A stretch of 64,000 bases of DNA from Sphingobacteriia bacterium 24-36-13 (GCA_002281875.1 NCHN01000003.1:1-64000); one strand, 5' to 3'. Shown: positions 7,792-17,415, numbered from the stretch's first letter. A program made the numbers and translations. The notes: a model not told the origin generated them from the sequence alone.

Positions 7792-8610
7792 CAGAATATG
7801 CTCCGATTTAAGGGATTTTCCGAAGAAAATAGCTCCTTTTTCATCAAAATCGGTAGTTGAATCGGTGGTACAGAACCTTATATGCCCATTTTTAGAGCAA
7901 TGATCGGCCATAGCAGGATGCCTTTCTAGGTAATTGGCCAAACTTTGAGCAACTATTTCACCCTGGGAAACCACTTGAATATGCTTAGGAAGCTGGGCCT
8001 CTATTTTAGGAATCAATAATGGATAATGCGTGCAAGCCAATAAAACCGTGTCAATGGCTGGCGACTGGCTCATTAGTTGATCTAAACTATCTTTCACAAA
8101 ATAGTCTGCACCCGCTCCTTCGTGTTCGCCATTTTCAATCAATGGTACCCACATAGGGCATGCTTGTTGAAACACGGTCATATCTGGAAAGAAATGGGCA
8201 ATCTCTAACAGATAACTCTCACTGATTACTGTCCCCTTAGTGGCTAACACACCCAACTGCCCTGATTCTGAAAAACGACCAATCACTTCCGCGGTGGGTC
8301 TAATCACCCCTAATACTCTTTTACTGGGCCCAAACTGGGCTAAATCCTTTTGTTGTATGGTACGCAAGGCTTTGGCTGAAGCCGTATTGCAAGCCAACAC
8401 CACCAACTCACAACCTTGGTTAAAAAACCATTGTACTGCTTCTAAAGTGTATTGGTAAACCGTTTCAAATGATCGGGTTCCATAAGGCGCACGGGCATTA
8501 TCCCCCAAATACAAATAATCGTATTGAGGTAGTTGCTTTACCAATTCTTTCAAAATGGTTAACCCTCCATATCCACTATCAAAAACGCCAATGGGAGATT
8601 GTTGATGCAT
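7780..8610 (-). CDS. murI: Glutamate racemase
   Basis: A 276-aa cofactor-independent racemase making D-glutamate for peptidoglycan. Both catalytic cysteines are present: LACNTASA near residue 73 and LLACTHYPLL near residue 193. The N-terminal GVFDSGYGGLT carries the catalytic Asp-Ser. Length is normal. It follows the ompH terminator; a near-consensus box (TATCTTTA, 8622-8615) ends 4 nt before the ATG, so it may be transcribed separately and leaderless. Confidence 0.96.
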   Translation of the reverse strand: MHQQSPIGVFDSGYGGLTILKELVKQLPQYDYLYLGDNARAPYGTRSFETVYQYTLEAVQWFFNQGCELVVLACNTASAKALRTIQQKDLAQFGPSKRVLGVIRPTAEVIGRFSESGQLGVLATKGTVISESYLLEIAHFFPDMTVFQQACPMWVPLIENGEHEGAGADYFVKDSLDQLMSQSPAIDTVLLACTHYPLLIPKIEAQLPKHIQVVSQGEIVAQSLANYLERHPAMADHCSKNGHIRFCTTDSTTDFDEKGAIFFGKSLKSEHILLGH

Positions 8611-8614
8611 AAAC

Positions 8615-8659
8615 TAAAGATAAAAACAAAAAGCCTCTCCGAAATAAATCAGAGAGGCT
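8615..8659 (-). terminator. Intrinsic terminator after the second ompH gene
   Basis: AGCCTCTC (8632-8639) pairs with GAGAGGCT (8652-8659). On the minus strand the hairpin is followed by TTTTTGTTTTT. The downstream edge merges with the putative -7 box of murI. Confidence 0.85.
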
Positions 8660-8681
8660 GTATATATAGTTTTGACTAAAA

Positions 8682-9284
8682 TTATCCTTTTCCTGCAGGC
8701 TTAGGCTTAGCTGGAGCAGAACTGCTACCTGATGCAGCTTTCCAAGCATCTTCAATTTCTTTAGGTAAAGCCAACTTCAATTTTTGAGCAGCACGGATAG
8801 TAATATTATCCAACAAATTAGGAGTTCCATAAGGAGAAATTACTTCTGCTTTTAATACAATTGTATATTTCTGCTCTGCAATAACTTCTTGCACAGCAGT
8901 ATATAATCTTTGTCTGTATGGCCCTACTAGCTCTTCATATTTAGCTTGCTCCATTTGCTGAGAATACTCTTGCCAGTTTACCAATTTGTAACGCAATTGT
9001 AATAATTCTCTAGTAGCTAATTCTCTTGCTTTAGCAGGCATAGTAGCAGAATCTTTTTTGAAGATGCTGTCTCTGCGCTGAAAGTCAGATACATTGTATT
9101 TGTATTCTTCTTGCAAAGAATCTAATCTGTAACTATTCAACAAGGTATCAATCTTAGCAATACCAGGAAATAATGAAAGAGCCGCTTGCTCATCAAAGTA
9201 TCCTATTTTAACCTGTGCACTTGCGCTGTTAGAAAAAAGTGTAACCGCTGCAAAAGCCACACACACGAAGAGAAATTTTTTCAT
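8682..9284 (-). CDS. OmpH/Skp family periplasmic chaperone (second copy)
   Basis: A 200-aa protein with a signal peptide (residues 1-23, cleavage after SASA). It reads VKIGYFDEQAALSLFPG at the start, followed by a long charged helical region (coiled coil, residues about 60-140), the Skp/OmpH hallmark. The C-terminus is Pro/Lys/Ala-rich. Skp-type chaperones carry unfolded outer-membrane proteins to the BAM complex. It lies 32 nt after the first ompH gene and ends the bamA operon before a terminator. Confidence 0.88.
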   Translation of the reverse strand: MKKFLFVCVAFAAVTLFSNSASAQVKIGYFDEQAALSLFPGIAKIDTLLNSYRLDSLQEEYKYNVSDFQRRDSIFKKDSATMPAKARELATRELLQLRYKLVNWQEYSQQMEQAKYEELVGPYRQRLYTAVQEVIAEQKYTIVLKAEVISPYGTPNLLDNITIRAAQKLKLALPKEIEDAWKAASGSSSAPAKPKPAGKG

Positions 9285-9316
9285 TGTAATGAAATTTATT
9301 GTTTGTTTTTGATTGA

Positions 9317-9835
9317 CTAATTTTTAATGCCCAATTCCCTTAAAACCTCATCCGATTTATCCAGTTTTGGGTCGGCAAATATAACGGTAATTCCTTCACT
9401 TTTATCTAAGATAAAATCATAAACCCTTGCTACGGCTATTTTTTGAATAGCATTGTACACTTTATCTTGTATAGGTTTAACTAATTTTTGGCGCTCTTTA
9501 AACAAATCACCCTCGTAACCAAAGCGCTTTTTTTGCAAATCGCGAATCTCTTTTTCCTTCACAAACAATTCGTCTTCGCGCTTTTTCTTTAAATCATCGG
9601 TAAGCATAATCTGCTCTGCCTCATAATTCTTGTACATTTTATCTAAAACGGCCTGCTTATCATCAATCTCTTTTTGCCATTGCTCTCCTACTAATTGTAG
9701 TTTTTTATCGGCATCTCTGTATTCCGGAATTTTACTCAGGATATACTTGGTATCAATAATGGCATAACGCTGTTGTGCTTCAACAGCAGTTGTAAGTAAT
9801 AATAATGTGGCGAATGCTACTAGAATTTTTTTCAT
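9317..9835 (-). CDS. OmpH/Skp family periplasmic chaperone (first copy)
   Basis: A 172-aa product from ATG 9835 (MKKILVAFATLLLLTTAVEA, a signal peptide). An upstream start at 9895 would add 20 residues overlapping bamA and hide the signal peptide, so it is rejected. The mature protein starts QQRYAIIDTKYILSKIPEY and continues as a long charged coiled coil, typical of Skp. It follows bamA by 16 nt and precedes a second paralogue. The bamA-ompH-ompH order is a conserved Bacteroidota outer-membrane biogenesis unit. Confidence 0.92.
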   Translation of the reverse strand: MKKILVAFATLLLLTTAVEAQQRYAIIDTKYILSKIPEYRDADKKLQLVGEQWQKEIDDKQAVLDKMYKNYEAEQIMLTDDLKKKREDELFVKEKEIRDLQKKRFGYEGDLFKERQKLVKPIQDKVYNAIQKIAVARVYDFILDKSEGITVIFADPKLDKSDEVLRELGIKN

Positions 9836-9851
9836 ACCTAATTTTTTATGG

Positions 9852-12587
9852 TTATTCAGGTTCAAATCCAAGCATAAAGGTAAAGCGAGCTGCATCCCTT
9901 AATTGATTGGTTCCATTAAACCTATCCAATCCTATGCCATAATCAAATCCAAGCAAACCAAACATAGGTAAGAAGAAACGCATACCTACACCCACAGAGC
10001 GTCTTAGCTGGAAAGGATTATAATCTTTAAATGAATACCATCCGTTGGCAGCTTCAAAAAAGGCCAATCCAAAAATGGTACTGCTGGGGTTTAAGCTCAG
10101 CGGATACCTCATTTCCATGGTATACTTATTAAAGATGGTAAAGTACTGACTAGCTCTTTGCTGATCTGGGTTTACGCGTGGATTAGAGTTGTCGTAAACG
10201 GGGTAACCTCTATGGGCCACAATATCGAACCCTAATAAAGCGAACTGGTTGGTTAAACCCGCATCACCCACTTGGAAACGCTCGAAAGGAGATACTTGTA
10301 GGTTTTCATTAAACTTACCTACAAATCCAAACTTAGCAGCAAAACGCATTACAAACTGCTTATTGCGGTCTTCTCCATGTGGCTTACCCAACGGTACAAA
10401 CCACTCTCCATTAAAACGCCACTTATGGTATTCAATCCATTTGTATGGATTACCAGCAGGATTGATACTGCTGTTGATTAATGAATAAGGTGGGGTAATT
10501 TGTAAGCTGGCCATGAAATTAGAACCCGTTTTAGGGAACATGGGTTGATCTATAGACGAACGCTGTAACGCAATTCTAAAGTTCAAGTTGTTTACGATAC
10601 CATTTTCAAAACCAGGTAAATTGGTTGGGTCAATGGCATAATTGCTCAACTTATAACGGGTATAGTTTAATCCCATCGACAAAGAGAAATAGTCGTCGGG
10701 CCATTTTAATTGTTTAGCAATACTTGCTGTTGCACCAGTAGTGGAAATATAACGGTCGTTGGCAATATTTGGATCGTATCGGCCAGTTAAAGGATCAAAA
10801 GTTTGACCAAACTTAGTATTGAAAATACTTACCGTTAATGCGTTTCTTTTCTTACCACCTAACCATGGTTCGGTGAAAGAGAAATTGTAAGAACGGAACG
10901 CTCTACCATTACTTTGTACACGTAAACTTAATTTTTGACCATCACCCATTGGCAATGGATCCCAAGCTGATTTCTTGAATAAATTCTTTGCAGAGAAATT
11001 GTTAAAGGAAACACCCAGTGTACCAGTTAGTCCAATCAATCCTCCCCAACCAGCACTCAATTCTAATTGGTCACTTGATTTTTCTTCAACACTATAGTTA
11101 ATATCAACCGTTCCATCTTCCTGATTAGGTACTGGGTTCGGAGTAATTTTTTCTTGGTTAAAATAATTCAATTGCGCCAATTCACGAACAGAACGAATCA
11201 ATAATTGACGGCTGAATTTTTCACCAGGTATGGTTCTAATTTCTCTCCTGATTACATATTCTTTGGTACGATCATTTCCTGAAATGCGCACATTCTTAAT
11301 GGTAGCTTGAGGGCCTTCAATAATTCTGATTTCGAAATCAATGGTATCATTGTATACCGCAGTTTCAATGGGCTCTGTTCTAAAAAACAAATAACCATCG
11401 TCTTGGTACAATCCACTAATATCAGCACCATCTGGTGAAGAAGATTTTCCTAGTTTTTTATTCAACACATCTAGGTTATAAATATCTCCTTTACGAATTC
11501 CAAGAATAGTAGTTAAAATGGAATCTGAATATTTGGTGTTTCCTCTCCAAGAAATATTACCAAAATAATATTTACGACCCTCGTTCATTTTGAGGTCAAT
11601 ATTTAAATTACCATTTCCTACACTGTACACAGTGTCATTGTCTATGACGGCATCTCTATATCCCAAGGTATTGTAATACTCAAGTATAGATTCTTTGTCT
11701 TCGGTGTATTTTTTCTCATCAAACTTTGCAGAACTGAACTTGATTCTCACATAAGGATCCATCACTCTTTTGGTTTTACTAAAAGTGAGGTAGCCCTTTT
11801 CTTTCATATACTCTTCAAAAGTGTAATGTTTTGGAATAACAATTCTTCCACTGTCCATTACTGGGTACAAAGTGAACCTAGATCTTTCTTTAGAACCTTT
11901 AAATTGCTTTTTCAATTTGGCTTCGTCAATACTTACATTGCCCAAATTGATATTGTTGATTTTTACTTTAGGTCCTTTATCAATAAAAAAGTCTAGTGCT
12001 AAAGTATTTTCAAAAGTGGTGTCTTTTCTTTCTGCAATTTTTACCTTGGTATCTCTGTATCCTTTTTCTGCAAAGAATTTTTTGATTACTTCCGTTGCAG
12101 TGATCTTCATATTTTCAGTTACCACACGATTGGGAACCAATCCTGTTTTTCCTCTGATTTCGTCAGACTGTCCTTTTGGAATTCCCTTAAAGTAAAAATT
12201 AGATAAACGAGGCCTTTCAGTAACCGATACTTCAATGTCAATTTCTTTTCCTTCTACTCTGGTAATATAAATTTCTACATCACTAAAATAATTCTGGCTC
12301 CATAATTTGGTGATGGCTTTAGAAAAATTGTCTCCTCCAGGAATTGTGACTTCATCCCCAATATTCAAATTAGCTATTGAGATCAACAAGTTCTCATCAA
12401 AAAAACGATTGCCAGTTACTTTTACCGATGCAATCTTGTATTTCTTAGGCGTCTTTTGATTAAAAAGATTGATCAAATCTGCGTCAATAGAGCGGATGGT
12501 TGTATCGGAGGTTTCTTGTGCAAAAGCAGGTTTAGTAAATAATAAAACAACTAAAGCGAACAATGATAATTTAAACACTTTCTGCAT
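9852..12587 (-). CDS. bamA: Outer membrane protein assembly factor BamA
   Basis: A 911-aa protein that inserts beta-barrel proteins into the outer membrane. A signal peptide (cleavage after KPAFA, residue about 23) is followed by five POTRA domains (to about residue 480) and a C-terminal 16-strand barrel of the Omp85 family. Landmarks include ELSAGWGGLIGLTGTLGVSFNNFS at the first barrel strands and the late GLGVGMRFFLP-like strands (GVGMRFFLPMFGLLGFDYG). Longer than E. coli BamA (810 aa), as usual in Bacteroidota. It follows uppS with a 115-nt gap that holds no gene. Confidence 0.96.
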   Translation of the reverse strand: MQKVFKLSLFALVVLLFTKPAFAQETSDTTIRSIDADLINLFNQKTPKKYKIASVKVTGNRFFDENLLISIANLNIGDEVTIPGGDNFSKAITKLWSQNYFSDVEIYITRVEGKEIDIEVSVTERPRLSNFYFKGIPKGQSDEIRGKTGLVPNRVVTENMKITATEVIKKFFAEKGYRDTKVKIAERKDTTFENTLALDFFIDKGPKVKINNINLGNVSIDEAKLKKQFKGSKERSRFTLYPVMDSGRIVIPKHYTFEEYMKEKGYLTFSKTKRVMDPYVRIKFSSAKFDEKKYTEDKESILEYYNTLGYRDAVIDNDTVYSVGNGNLNIDLKMNEGRKYYFGNISWRGNTKYSDSILTTILGIRKGDIYNLDVLNKKLGKSSSPDGADISGLYQDDGYLFFRTEPIETAVYNDTIDFEIRIIEGPQATIKNVRISGNDRTKEYVIRREIRTIPGEKFSRQLLIRSVRELAQLNYFNQEKITPNPVPNQEDGTVDINYSVEEKSSDQLELSAGWGGLIGLTGTLGVSFNNFSAKNLFKKSAWDPLPMGDGQKLSLRVQSNGRAFRSYNFSFTEPWLGGKKRNALTVSIFNTKFGQTFDPLTGRYDPNIANDRYISTTGATASIAKQLKWPDDYFSLSMGLNYTRYKLSNYAIDPTNLPGFENGIVNNLNFRIALQRSSIDQPMFPKTGSNFMASLQITPPYSLINSSINPAGNPYKWIEYHKWRFNGEWFVPLGKPHGEDRNKQFVMRFAAKFGFVGKFNENLQVSPFERFQVGDAGLTNQFALLGFDIVAHRGYPVYDNSNPRVNPDQQRASQYFTIFNKYTMEMRYPLSLNPSSTIFGLAFFEAANGWYSFKDYNPFQLRRSVGVGMRFFLPMFGLLGFDYGIGLDRFNGTNQLRDAARFTFMLGFEPE

Positions 12588-12702
12588 CCCGTTTCTGTTT
12601 GTTCTGTTGGCGGCTTTGGTTAAATCCGCACACGCAGCAATTAATTTGGTTCTTTAAGCTGGGCAAATTACCCCGAATAATGAAAACTGTTTGTTAAATA
12701 AA

Positions 12703-13473
12703 CTAAGCTATTTGAGTCTCTGACTGAATCTGGTGACCGGTTTTGCCAAAACGCCGTTCTCTAGATTGAAAGTCGATGATTGCCTCATATAAATTTTCTT
12801 TTCTAAAATCTGGCCAACGGGTATTGGTAAAATACAATTCCGCATAAGCCAATTGATACAAAAGAAAGTTACTAATTCTATATTCCCCACTGGTTCTGAT
12901 CATTAATTCAGGATCAGGCAAATTACTGGTTGCCAAATAATGCTGAAGGGTATCGGCATTAATGTCTTCAGCACGAATTAAACCCTTTTCTACATCTAAA
13001 CCAATATTTTTTACCGCGTTTACCAACTCCCATCTACTGCTGTAACTCAATGCCATCACTAAGTTGAGCCCTGTATTCTGTTCAGTCATTTGCAAAGCTT
13101 CTTGCAATTCATTCCTAGCAAATTCAGGCAACAACTCGGTATTTCCTATAACGTGTAACCTAATATTATTCTTATTGAGGATGGGTACTTCTTTGCGAAT
13201 AGTGTCTACCAATAAAGCCATTAAGCCATCCACTTCTGGTTGAGGCCTGTCCCAGTTCTCCGTACTAAACGCATATAGGGTAAGATAGCCAATACCCAAC
13301 TCAGCCGCACCTTCTACAATATCTCTAACGCTCTCCACCCCATGAAAATGACCATACAGTCTATCTTGTCCCTTTTCCTCTGCCCAACGACCATTCCCAT
13401 CCATAATTATGGCAATATGCTTGGGCAAACGATCCTTGTTAATTAGTGGCAAAAGGTCTTCCTTTTTAACCAT
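12703..13473 (-). CDS. uppS: Isoprenyl transferase (undecaprenyl diphosphate synthase)
   Basis: A 256-aa cis-prenyltransferase that makes the C55 lipid carrier for cell-wall synthesis. Motifs are IAIIMDGNGRWA (catalytic Asp about residue 24), GHFHGVESVRDIV, LYAFSTENWDRP and RTSGEYRISNFLLYQLAYAELYF. Length is normal. A -7 box (TAATTTTG at 13498-13491) lies about 17 nt before the ATG, so it may begin a uppS-bamA-ompH transcript. Confidence 0.97.
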   Translation of the reverse strand: MVKKEDLLPLINKDRLPKHIAIIMDGNGRWAEEKGQDRLYGHFHGVESVRDIVEGAAELGIGYLTLYAFSTENWDRPQPEVDGLMALLVDTIRKEVPILNKNNIRLHVIGNTELLPEFARNELQEALQMTEQNTGLNLVMALSYSSRWELVNAVKNIGLDVEKGLIRAEDINADTLQHYLATSNLPDPELMIRTSGEYRISNFLLYQLAYAELYFTNTRWPDFRKENLYEAIIDFQSRERRFGKTGHQIQSETQIA

Positions 13474-13490
13474 GGGTTTAATTTAGTGTG

Positions 13491-13498
13491 CAAAATTA
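13491..13498 (-). promoter_or_regulatory. Putative -7 box of uppS
   Basis: TAATTTTG on the minus strand matches TAnnTTTG and lies 17 nt before the uppS ATG. No convincing -33 TTTG at the expected distance. Confidence 0.4.
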
Positions 13499-13549
13499 AC
13501 AAAATCAATGGTTTCTGCCGATTTAAATACCTTAAAACTAGCTTATTCA

Positions 13550-14398
13550 CTAATAAGTAGGGCAGCGGTAGCTCTGAAGATTGAAAGAAATACCCACTTT
13601 AATGGTTGCAAAAGCATCTGCTTTAAGGCTATTTCCCCTTTGGCGGCCCTTAACGCCAATAGAAGCGCCTGTTTCGTAACTTCTATCTTGCAATAAAAAA
13701 GCAGGGCTGGGCGAGCCGTCTGGCAATGGTGAAAATGCGTCAGGGGCATAGGTTTGGCCGCTTACATCATCTAAAAAATCAGTATTGGTAAATCGATAAA
13801 TGAGCTCTGCAAAAACATTGGTTCTTGCATTTAGGGCATATTTGGCTCCAAAAGTGAAAGGAATACTGATCGCAATTGGATTATACACTGGTCTGTCTAA
13901 ATAAAGCGAAGATCCCTGCCCTTCTGTACCTAATAATCGTAAAAAATATTTCTGGCCGCCCAAATAAGCATAGGGATCATAGGAAAAAGCACCAATTCCA
14001 AGGCCAATATAGGGGGTAAAACTAAAAGCTTCAAAGCCTGGTTGAAATCGGAAAAAATTGAAATCCCCGGAAATACCCGCTTCCCAAACATTACTGTTAA
14101 AGCTTAGGTTTCTAGCTCTTTGAACATCATTGTTGCTGTACCTGTCCGAATATCCTAATAAAGCATATTCTCCAGATAAACGAACACTGATATAGTTGTT
14201 GATTTGCTTTCTATAAAAAATACCAAAAGCGGTTTTGGGCCTATTGAACCTTATTTCAGGATTTAAATCTCCAAAATAATGCCCCATCCCAACCCCGATA
14301 CCAATTTCTCCAGAATGCTGAAAGCTTTCCATCAACTGGGCTTTAGCCGAAGTGCCGGCTACAAATAAGGCTGTTGCAACTAAAAGCTTTTTCAACAT
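13550..14398 (-). CDS. DUF6089-type outer membrane beta-barrel protein
   Basis: A 282-aa product from ATG 14398 (MLKKLLVATALFVAGTSAKA, signal peptide). The frame can open five codons earlier at 14413, which is less likely. Alternating hydrophobic strands with GEIGIGVGMGHYFGDLNP, PYIGLGIGAFSYDP and PIAISIPFTFGAKYAL indicate a small barrel. In Bacteroidota this protein is regularly encoded between nadK and uppS/bamA, suggesting a role near outer-membrane assembly; none is established. The gap to uppS is 76 nt. Confidence 0.8.
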   Translation of the reverse strand: MLKKLLVATALFVAGTSAKAQLMESFQHSGEIGIGVGMGHYFGDLNPEIRFNRPKTAFGIFYRKQINNYISVRLSGEYALLGYSDRYSNNDVQRARNLSFNSNVWEAGISGDFNFFRFQPGFEAFSFTPYIGLGIGAFSYDPYAYLGGQKYFLRLLGTEGQGSSLYLDRPVYNPIAISIPFTFGAKYALNARTNVFAELIYRFTNTDFLDDVSGQTYAPDAFSPLPDGSPSPAFLLQDRSYETGASIGVKGRQRGNSLKADAFATIKVGISFNLQSYRCPTY

Positions 14399-14457
14399 AA
14401 ATATTGGGTTCAATGGATGCTATTGTAAAATAGCAACAAAAATCATTATCTAAATTG

Positions 14458-15336
14458 TTAATTTCTTTTATCAAGACCCCAAGTAAGCTTGGTTCGCAGC
14501 GTAGAAAGAAAAGTATTTTCGTTTAATCTTATTAAACTAATGTTAAAAGCCTCTTTTCTTACTGCCAACTGAACCGATTTAGGAACCAATTCTCTTCTTG
14601 CATCCATTGCAACAATAAATTCATCGGCCCTGCCTTCCACTTCAAAAGAAATAATATTATTATCTGGAATAACTATAGAACGAACATTCAAATTATGCGG
14701 ACAAATTGGTGTAATCACTAAACTAGAAGAATCTGGAAATAAAATAGGACCATTACAGCTTAAGTTATATCCAGTAGAACCCGTTGGCGTTGAAACAATT
14801 AATCCATCTGCCCAATAGGTATTCAAAAACTCCCCATTCATATAAGTATGAATTTTAATCATGGGAGAAGTGTCTTTCTTATGAATGGTAAATTCATTTA
14901 AAGCAAAAGGAGCGTCTGCAAATAAAGGGGTATTGGAATCTAGGTGGATCAGGGTTCGCTTGTCTATGATAAAAGTATGATTCACCAAAGCATCTACAGC
15001 AGTAGCGAGCTCCTCTCTACTGATGCTCGCTAAGAATCCTAACCTTCCAAAATTAATACCCAATACGGGAATATTTTTTTCTCTAATTAGTGTAATGGTA
15101 TCTAGCATAGTGCCATCTCCACCTAAACTGATTACACAATCAACCGATTCGCCTAAGTCTTCATAACCAGAAAACTGCTGAATCTTGTTGCACAATTCTT
15201 GTGGAATATTAAATTGCTCAAACAAAGTATTGAACAACAATATTTCGGTATCGTGCCTATTCAATTCTTCTAATAAAATTAATAATGGATTTTCTTGCTC
15301 TATATCTAAACCACGACTATAAATGGCAACTTTCAT
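14458..15336 (-). CDS. nadK: NAD kinase
   Basis: A 292-aa cytoplasmic kinase that phosphorylates NAD to NADP. The GGDGT motif lies at about residues 72-76 (ISLGGDGTMLDT). The conserved NE-x-TI..K, DGLIVSTPTGSTGYNLS and ITPICPHNL segments follow, and the family fold is complete. It starts 18 nt after the CBS-domain gene and is probably cotranscribed with it. Confidence 0.97.
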   Translation of the reverse strand: MKVAIYSRGLDIEQENPLLILLEELNRHDTEILLFNTLFEQFNIPQELCNKIQQFSGYEDLGESVDCVISLGGDGTMLDTITLIREKNIPVLGINFGRLGFLASISREELATAVDALVNHTFIIDKRTLIHLDSNTPLFADAPFALNEFTIHKKDTSPMIKIHTYMNGEFLNTYWADGLIVSTPTGSTGYNLSCNGPILFPDSSSLVITPICPHNLNVRSIVIPDNNIISFEVEGRADEFIVAMDARRELVPKSVQLAVRKEAFNISLIRLNENTFLSTLRTKLTWGLDKRN

Positions 15337-15354
15337 GGGGGAAATTTTAATTGA

Positions 15355-16014
15355 CTACATGTTGAGATAAGAAAGCAAGTGCTGATAATTTTCTTTCAGA
15401 TCATTGGCATATTCTTCTTCTCCATAAAAATGTCTTACAGCATAATCGTATCGTTGAAATGTTGCAACAATATCAGACACTTCTATTCTATTAATCTTTA
15501 TAGTTATAACAACCAAGCCAGTAGCGGCTTCAGTATAAGTATTCAGCTGAGTAATATAGGCATCATTGGTTTCAACCAATCTACTTAATTCACCAAATGA
15601 AAAATTGCGCTTATCGGTTTCTAAAACAATGATAGCGCCCTTGTCTTCATTGCCTAAAAAAGTAGACATCCCTTTTAAGAATTCCTTGGTAAGCAATACT
15701 CCTTGTAATTCCATTTGAGCACTAACTACTGGCAGTAGAGAGAGTTCAAATGAAGCAATTAGTTTTAACGCTCCCAAAAAATGTTCTTCTTGATGAATCA
15801 AATACTGCTTCAATATTTCGGGGTCAGATAAATGCATGTCTGCATCTATTGCATCTAATAAATCTTCTTTAGATACTAAGCCAACATATTTTTCTTCACT
15901 TAATACAGGCAAATGCAACACATCATAATCATCCATTAACTGCAAAGCAAATGATGGCTTATCCGAAATATTCAGTGAGGGGAAACTGGTATTTAATAAT
16001 TGAGATACGATCAT
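15355..16014 (-). CDS. CBS-domain protein
   Basis: A 219-aa protein with two tandem CBS repeats in its N-terminal half (MDDYDVLHLPVLSEEKYVGLVSKEDLLDAI, then SFELSLLPVVSAQMELQGVLLTKEFL), which bind adenosyl ligands in other proteins. The C-terminal half (about residues 125-219) looks ACT-like or regulatory (NFSFGELSRLVETNDAYITQL). It lies upstream of nadK in the same operon, which hints at sensing adenylates or NAD(P), but that is inference. A TACATTTG box ends 7 nt before the ATG. Confidence 0.8.
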   Translation of the reverse strand: MIVSQLLNTSFPSLNISDKPSFALQLMDDYDVLHLPVLSEEKYVGLVSKEDLLDAIDADMHLSDPEILKQYLIHQEEHFLGALKLIASFELSLLPVVSAQMELQGVLLTKEFLKGMSTFLGNEDKGAIIVLETDKRNFSFGELSRLVETNDAYITQLNTYTEAATGLVVITIKINRIEVSDIVATFQRYDYAVRHFYGEEEYANDLKENYQHLLSYLNM

Positions 16015-16021
16015 TCAATTA

Positions 16022-16029
16022 CAAATGTA
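16022..16029 (-). promoter_or_regulatory. -7 box of the CBS-nadK operon
   Basis: TACATTTG on the minus strand, a perfect TAnnTTTG, 7 nt before the ATG at 16014. The transcript would have at most a few leader bases. Confidence 0.5.
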
Positions 16030-16056
16030 CAAAATGAATTACGCACCAGCGTTAGT

Positions 16057-16818
16057 TTAACCCTTGTGTTTATCTAAAAATGCACTTAATATACTGTTAA
16101 ACTCAACTGGAACTTCCATCATGGGAGCGTGTCCGCACTTGTCTACAAAATGTAGTTCGCTATTGGGAATCAATTTATTGAACTCTTTTCCAACAAATGG
16201 AGGGGTAATGGTATCGTTATTTCCCCAAATTAAACAAGTAGGTTGCTTAATTTGATTCAATTCTTCACCTAAGTTGTTTCTTATAGCGCTTTTTGCTAAA
16301 GCAATGATTTTAATCACTTTAACTCGGCTATTGGTTATTTCAAACACTTCGTCTACCAGTTCTTTAGTAGCCATTGCTGGATCATAAAAAGTAAGCTGTG
16401 TTTTCTTTTTAATATACTCGTAGTCTCCACGTTTAGGATAACTGTCTCCCATTCCATTTTCGAACAACCCACTGCTGCCGGTTAATGTGAGGGTCTTTAT
16501 ATGTTCAGGGTGTTTTAAAACATGCACCAATGCAACATGTCCGCCCAATGAATTGCCTAATAAATGAATATTGGAATAACCCCTGGTTTCAATGAATTTA
16601 TTTACAAATTTTTGTAATCCACCCACACTGGTATGAAAGATATCTAAATCAAATAGAGGCAAAATGGGCACTACTACTTTGTGGCTTTTACGAAAATGCT
16701 CAATGAGATCTGCAAAATTGCTCATTGCACCAAATAAACCATGCAAAAGCAAGAGTGTTTCTCCTTCCCCTTCTTCTATAAATTTAAACTTATCAACTTC
16801 TTTTAGCTCGTAGTTCAT
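16057..16818 (-). CDS. Alpha/beta-fold hydrolase
   Basis: A 253-aa protein from ATG 16818; a TTG at 16845 would add nine residues and is less likely. Canonical landmarks are LLLHGLFGAMSNF (oxyanion loop), the nucleophile elbow LLGNSLGGHVAL (GNSLGG, about residue 96), a late acid in WGNNDTITPP, and the catalytic His in VDKCGHAPMMEVP. It is cytoplasmic, with substrate unknown; family members include esterases and haloalkane or epoxide hydrolases. It lies downstream of cvpA on the same strand with a 60-nt gap. Confidence 0.88.
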   Translation of the reverse strand: MNYELKEVDKFKFIEEGEGETLLLLHGLFGAMSNFADLIEHFRKSHKVVVPILPLFDLDIFHTSVGGLQKFVNKFIETRGYSNIHLLGNSLGGHVALVHVLKHPEHIKTLTLTGSSGLFENGMGDSYPKRGDYEYIKKKTQLTFYDPAMATKELVDEVFEITNSRVKVIKIIALAKSAIRNNLGEELNQIKQPTCLIWGNNDTITPPFVGKEFNKLIPNSELHFVDKCGHAPMMEVPVEFNSILSAFLDKHKG

Positions 16819-16878
16819 TGGGTTGTTTTTCTTTTGGCCTAGCAATTCTTGCTAAAGTAGTTAAAATACTAGAGATTT

Positions 16879-17415
16879 TTAAGTGATATTTTTATTAATT
16901 GAACCAAAAAAAATGGTCAAATCGGTGAACATATCTTTGAAAAAAGGAATGATTTTACCCAATGCTTCTACCGAATAAGGTCCCCAAAAGTGAATATAGG
17001 GATAGCTATTAGAAGCAGCAACGGCTTCGGGTTTAAGCATTTGCATTTTTTCTGCATAAAAAATTATCACACTAAAAACAGTGATGTACAAAAGGGCATA
17101 TAAAACAAATCCACCTAATTTATTGGCCCATCCTAATAAAGACAACTCCAAGGCTTGTTCTAATACTGCACCTAAAATTCTTACCGCAATAAAAACGGCC
17201 AACATGATTACTATAAATGCCAAGAATGGCAGCCAGCTTGCGGCTATATTAACTGTATTACCCAACCATTCAGCTACCCATGTACTCAACTTTAATGCAG
17301 CAGCTAATCCTATAAAAACAGCTGCAAATGAAAGTGCTGCCACAACCAATCCTTGTTTTAAACCCTTTATTAAAGCAAGAACCAGCAATGCCAGCACCAT
17401 TATATCTAAAAACAT
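16879..17415 (-). CDS. CvpA family membrane protein
   Basis: A 178-aa protein with four predicted membrane helices (residues about 2-22, 25-45, 58-80 and 98-120) and a short soluble tail. The DIMVLALLVLALIKGLKQGLV opening is typical of CvpA/colicin V production family proteins, which support envelope homeostasis. It follows yqeY by 5 nt and belongs to the glycosyltransferase-gldC-yqeY-cvpA gene string. Confidence 0.88.
   Translation of the reverse strand: MFLDIMVLALLVLALIKGLKQGLVVAALSFAAVFIGLAAALKLSTWVAEWLGNTVNIAASWLPFLAFIVIMLAVFIAVRILGAVLEQALELSLLGWANKLGGFVLYALLYITVFSVIIFYAEKMQMLKPEAVAASNSYPYIHFWGPYSVEALGKIIPFFKDMFTDLTIFFGSINKNIT

Noticed and set aside
13474-13549. Possible small gene between uppS and the DUF6089 gene
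   Set aside because: Only 76 nt with a promoter-like box; no coding potential.
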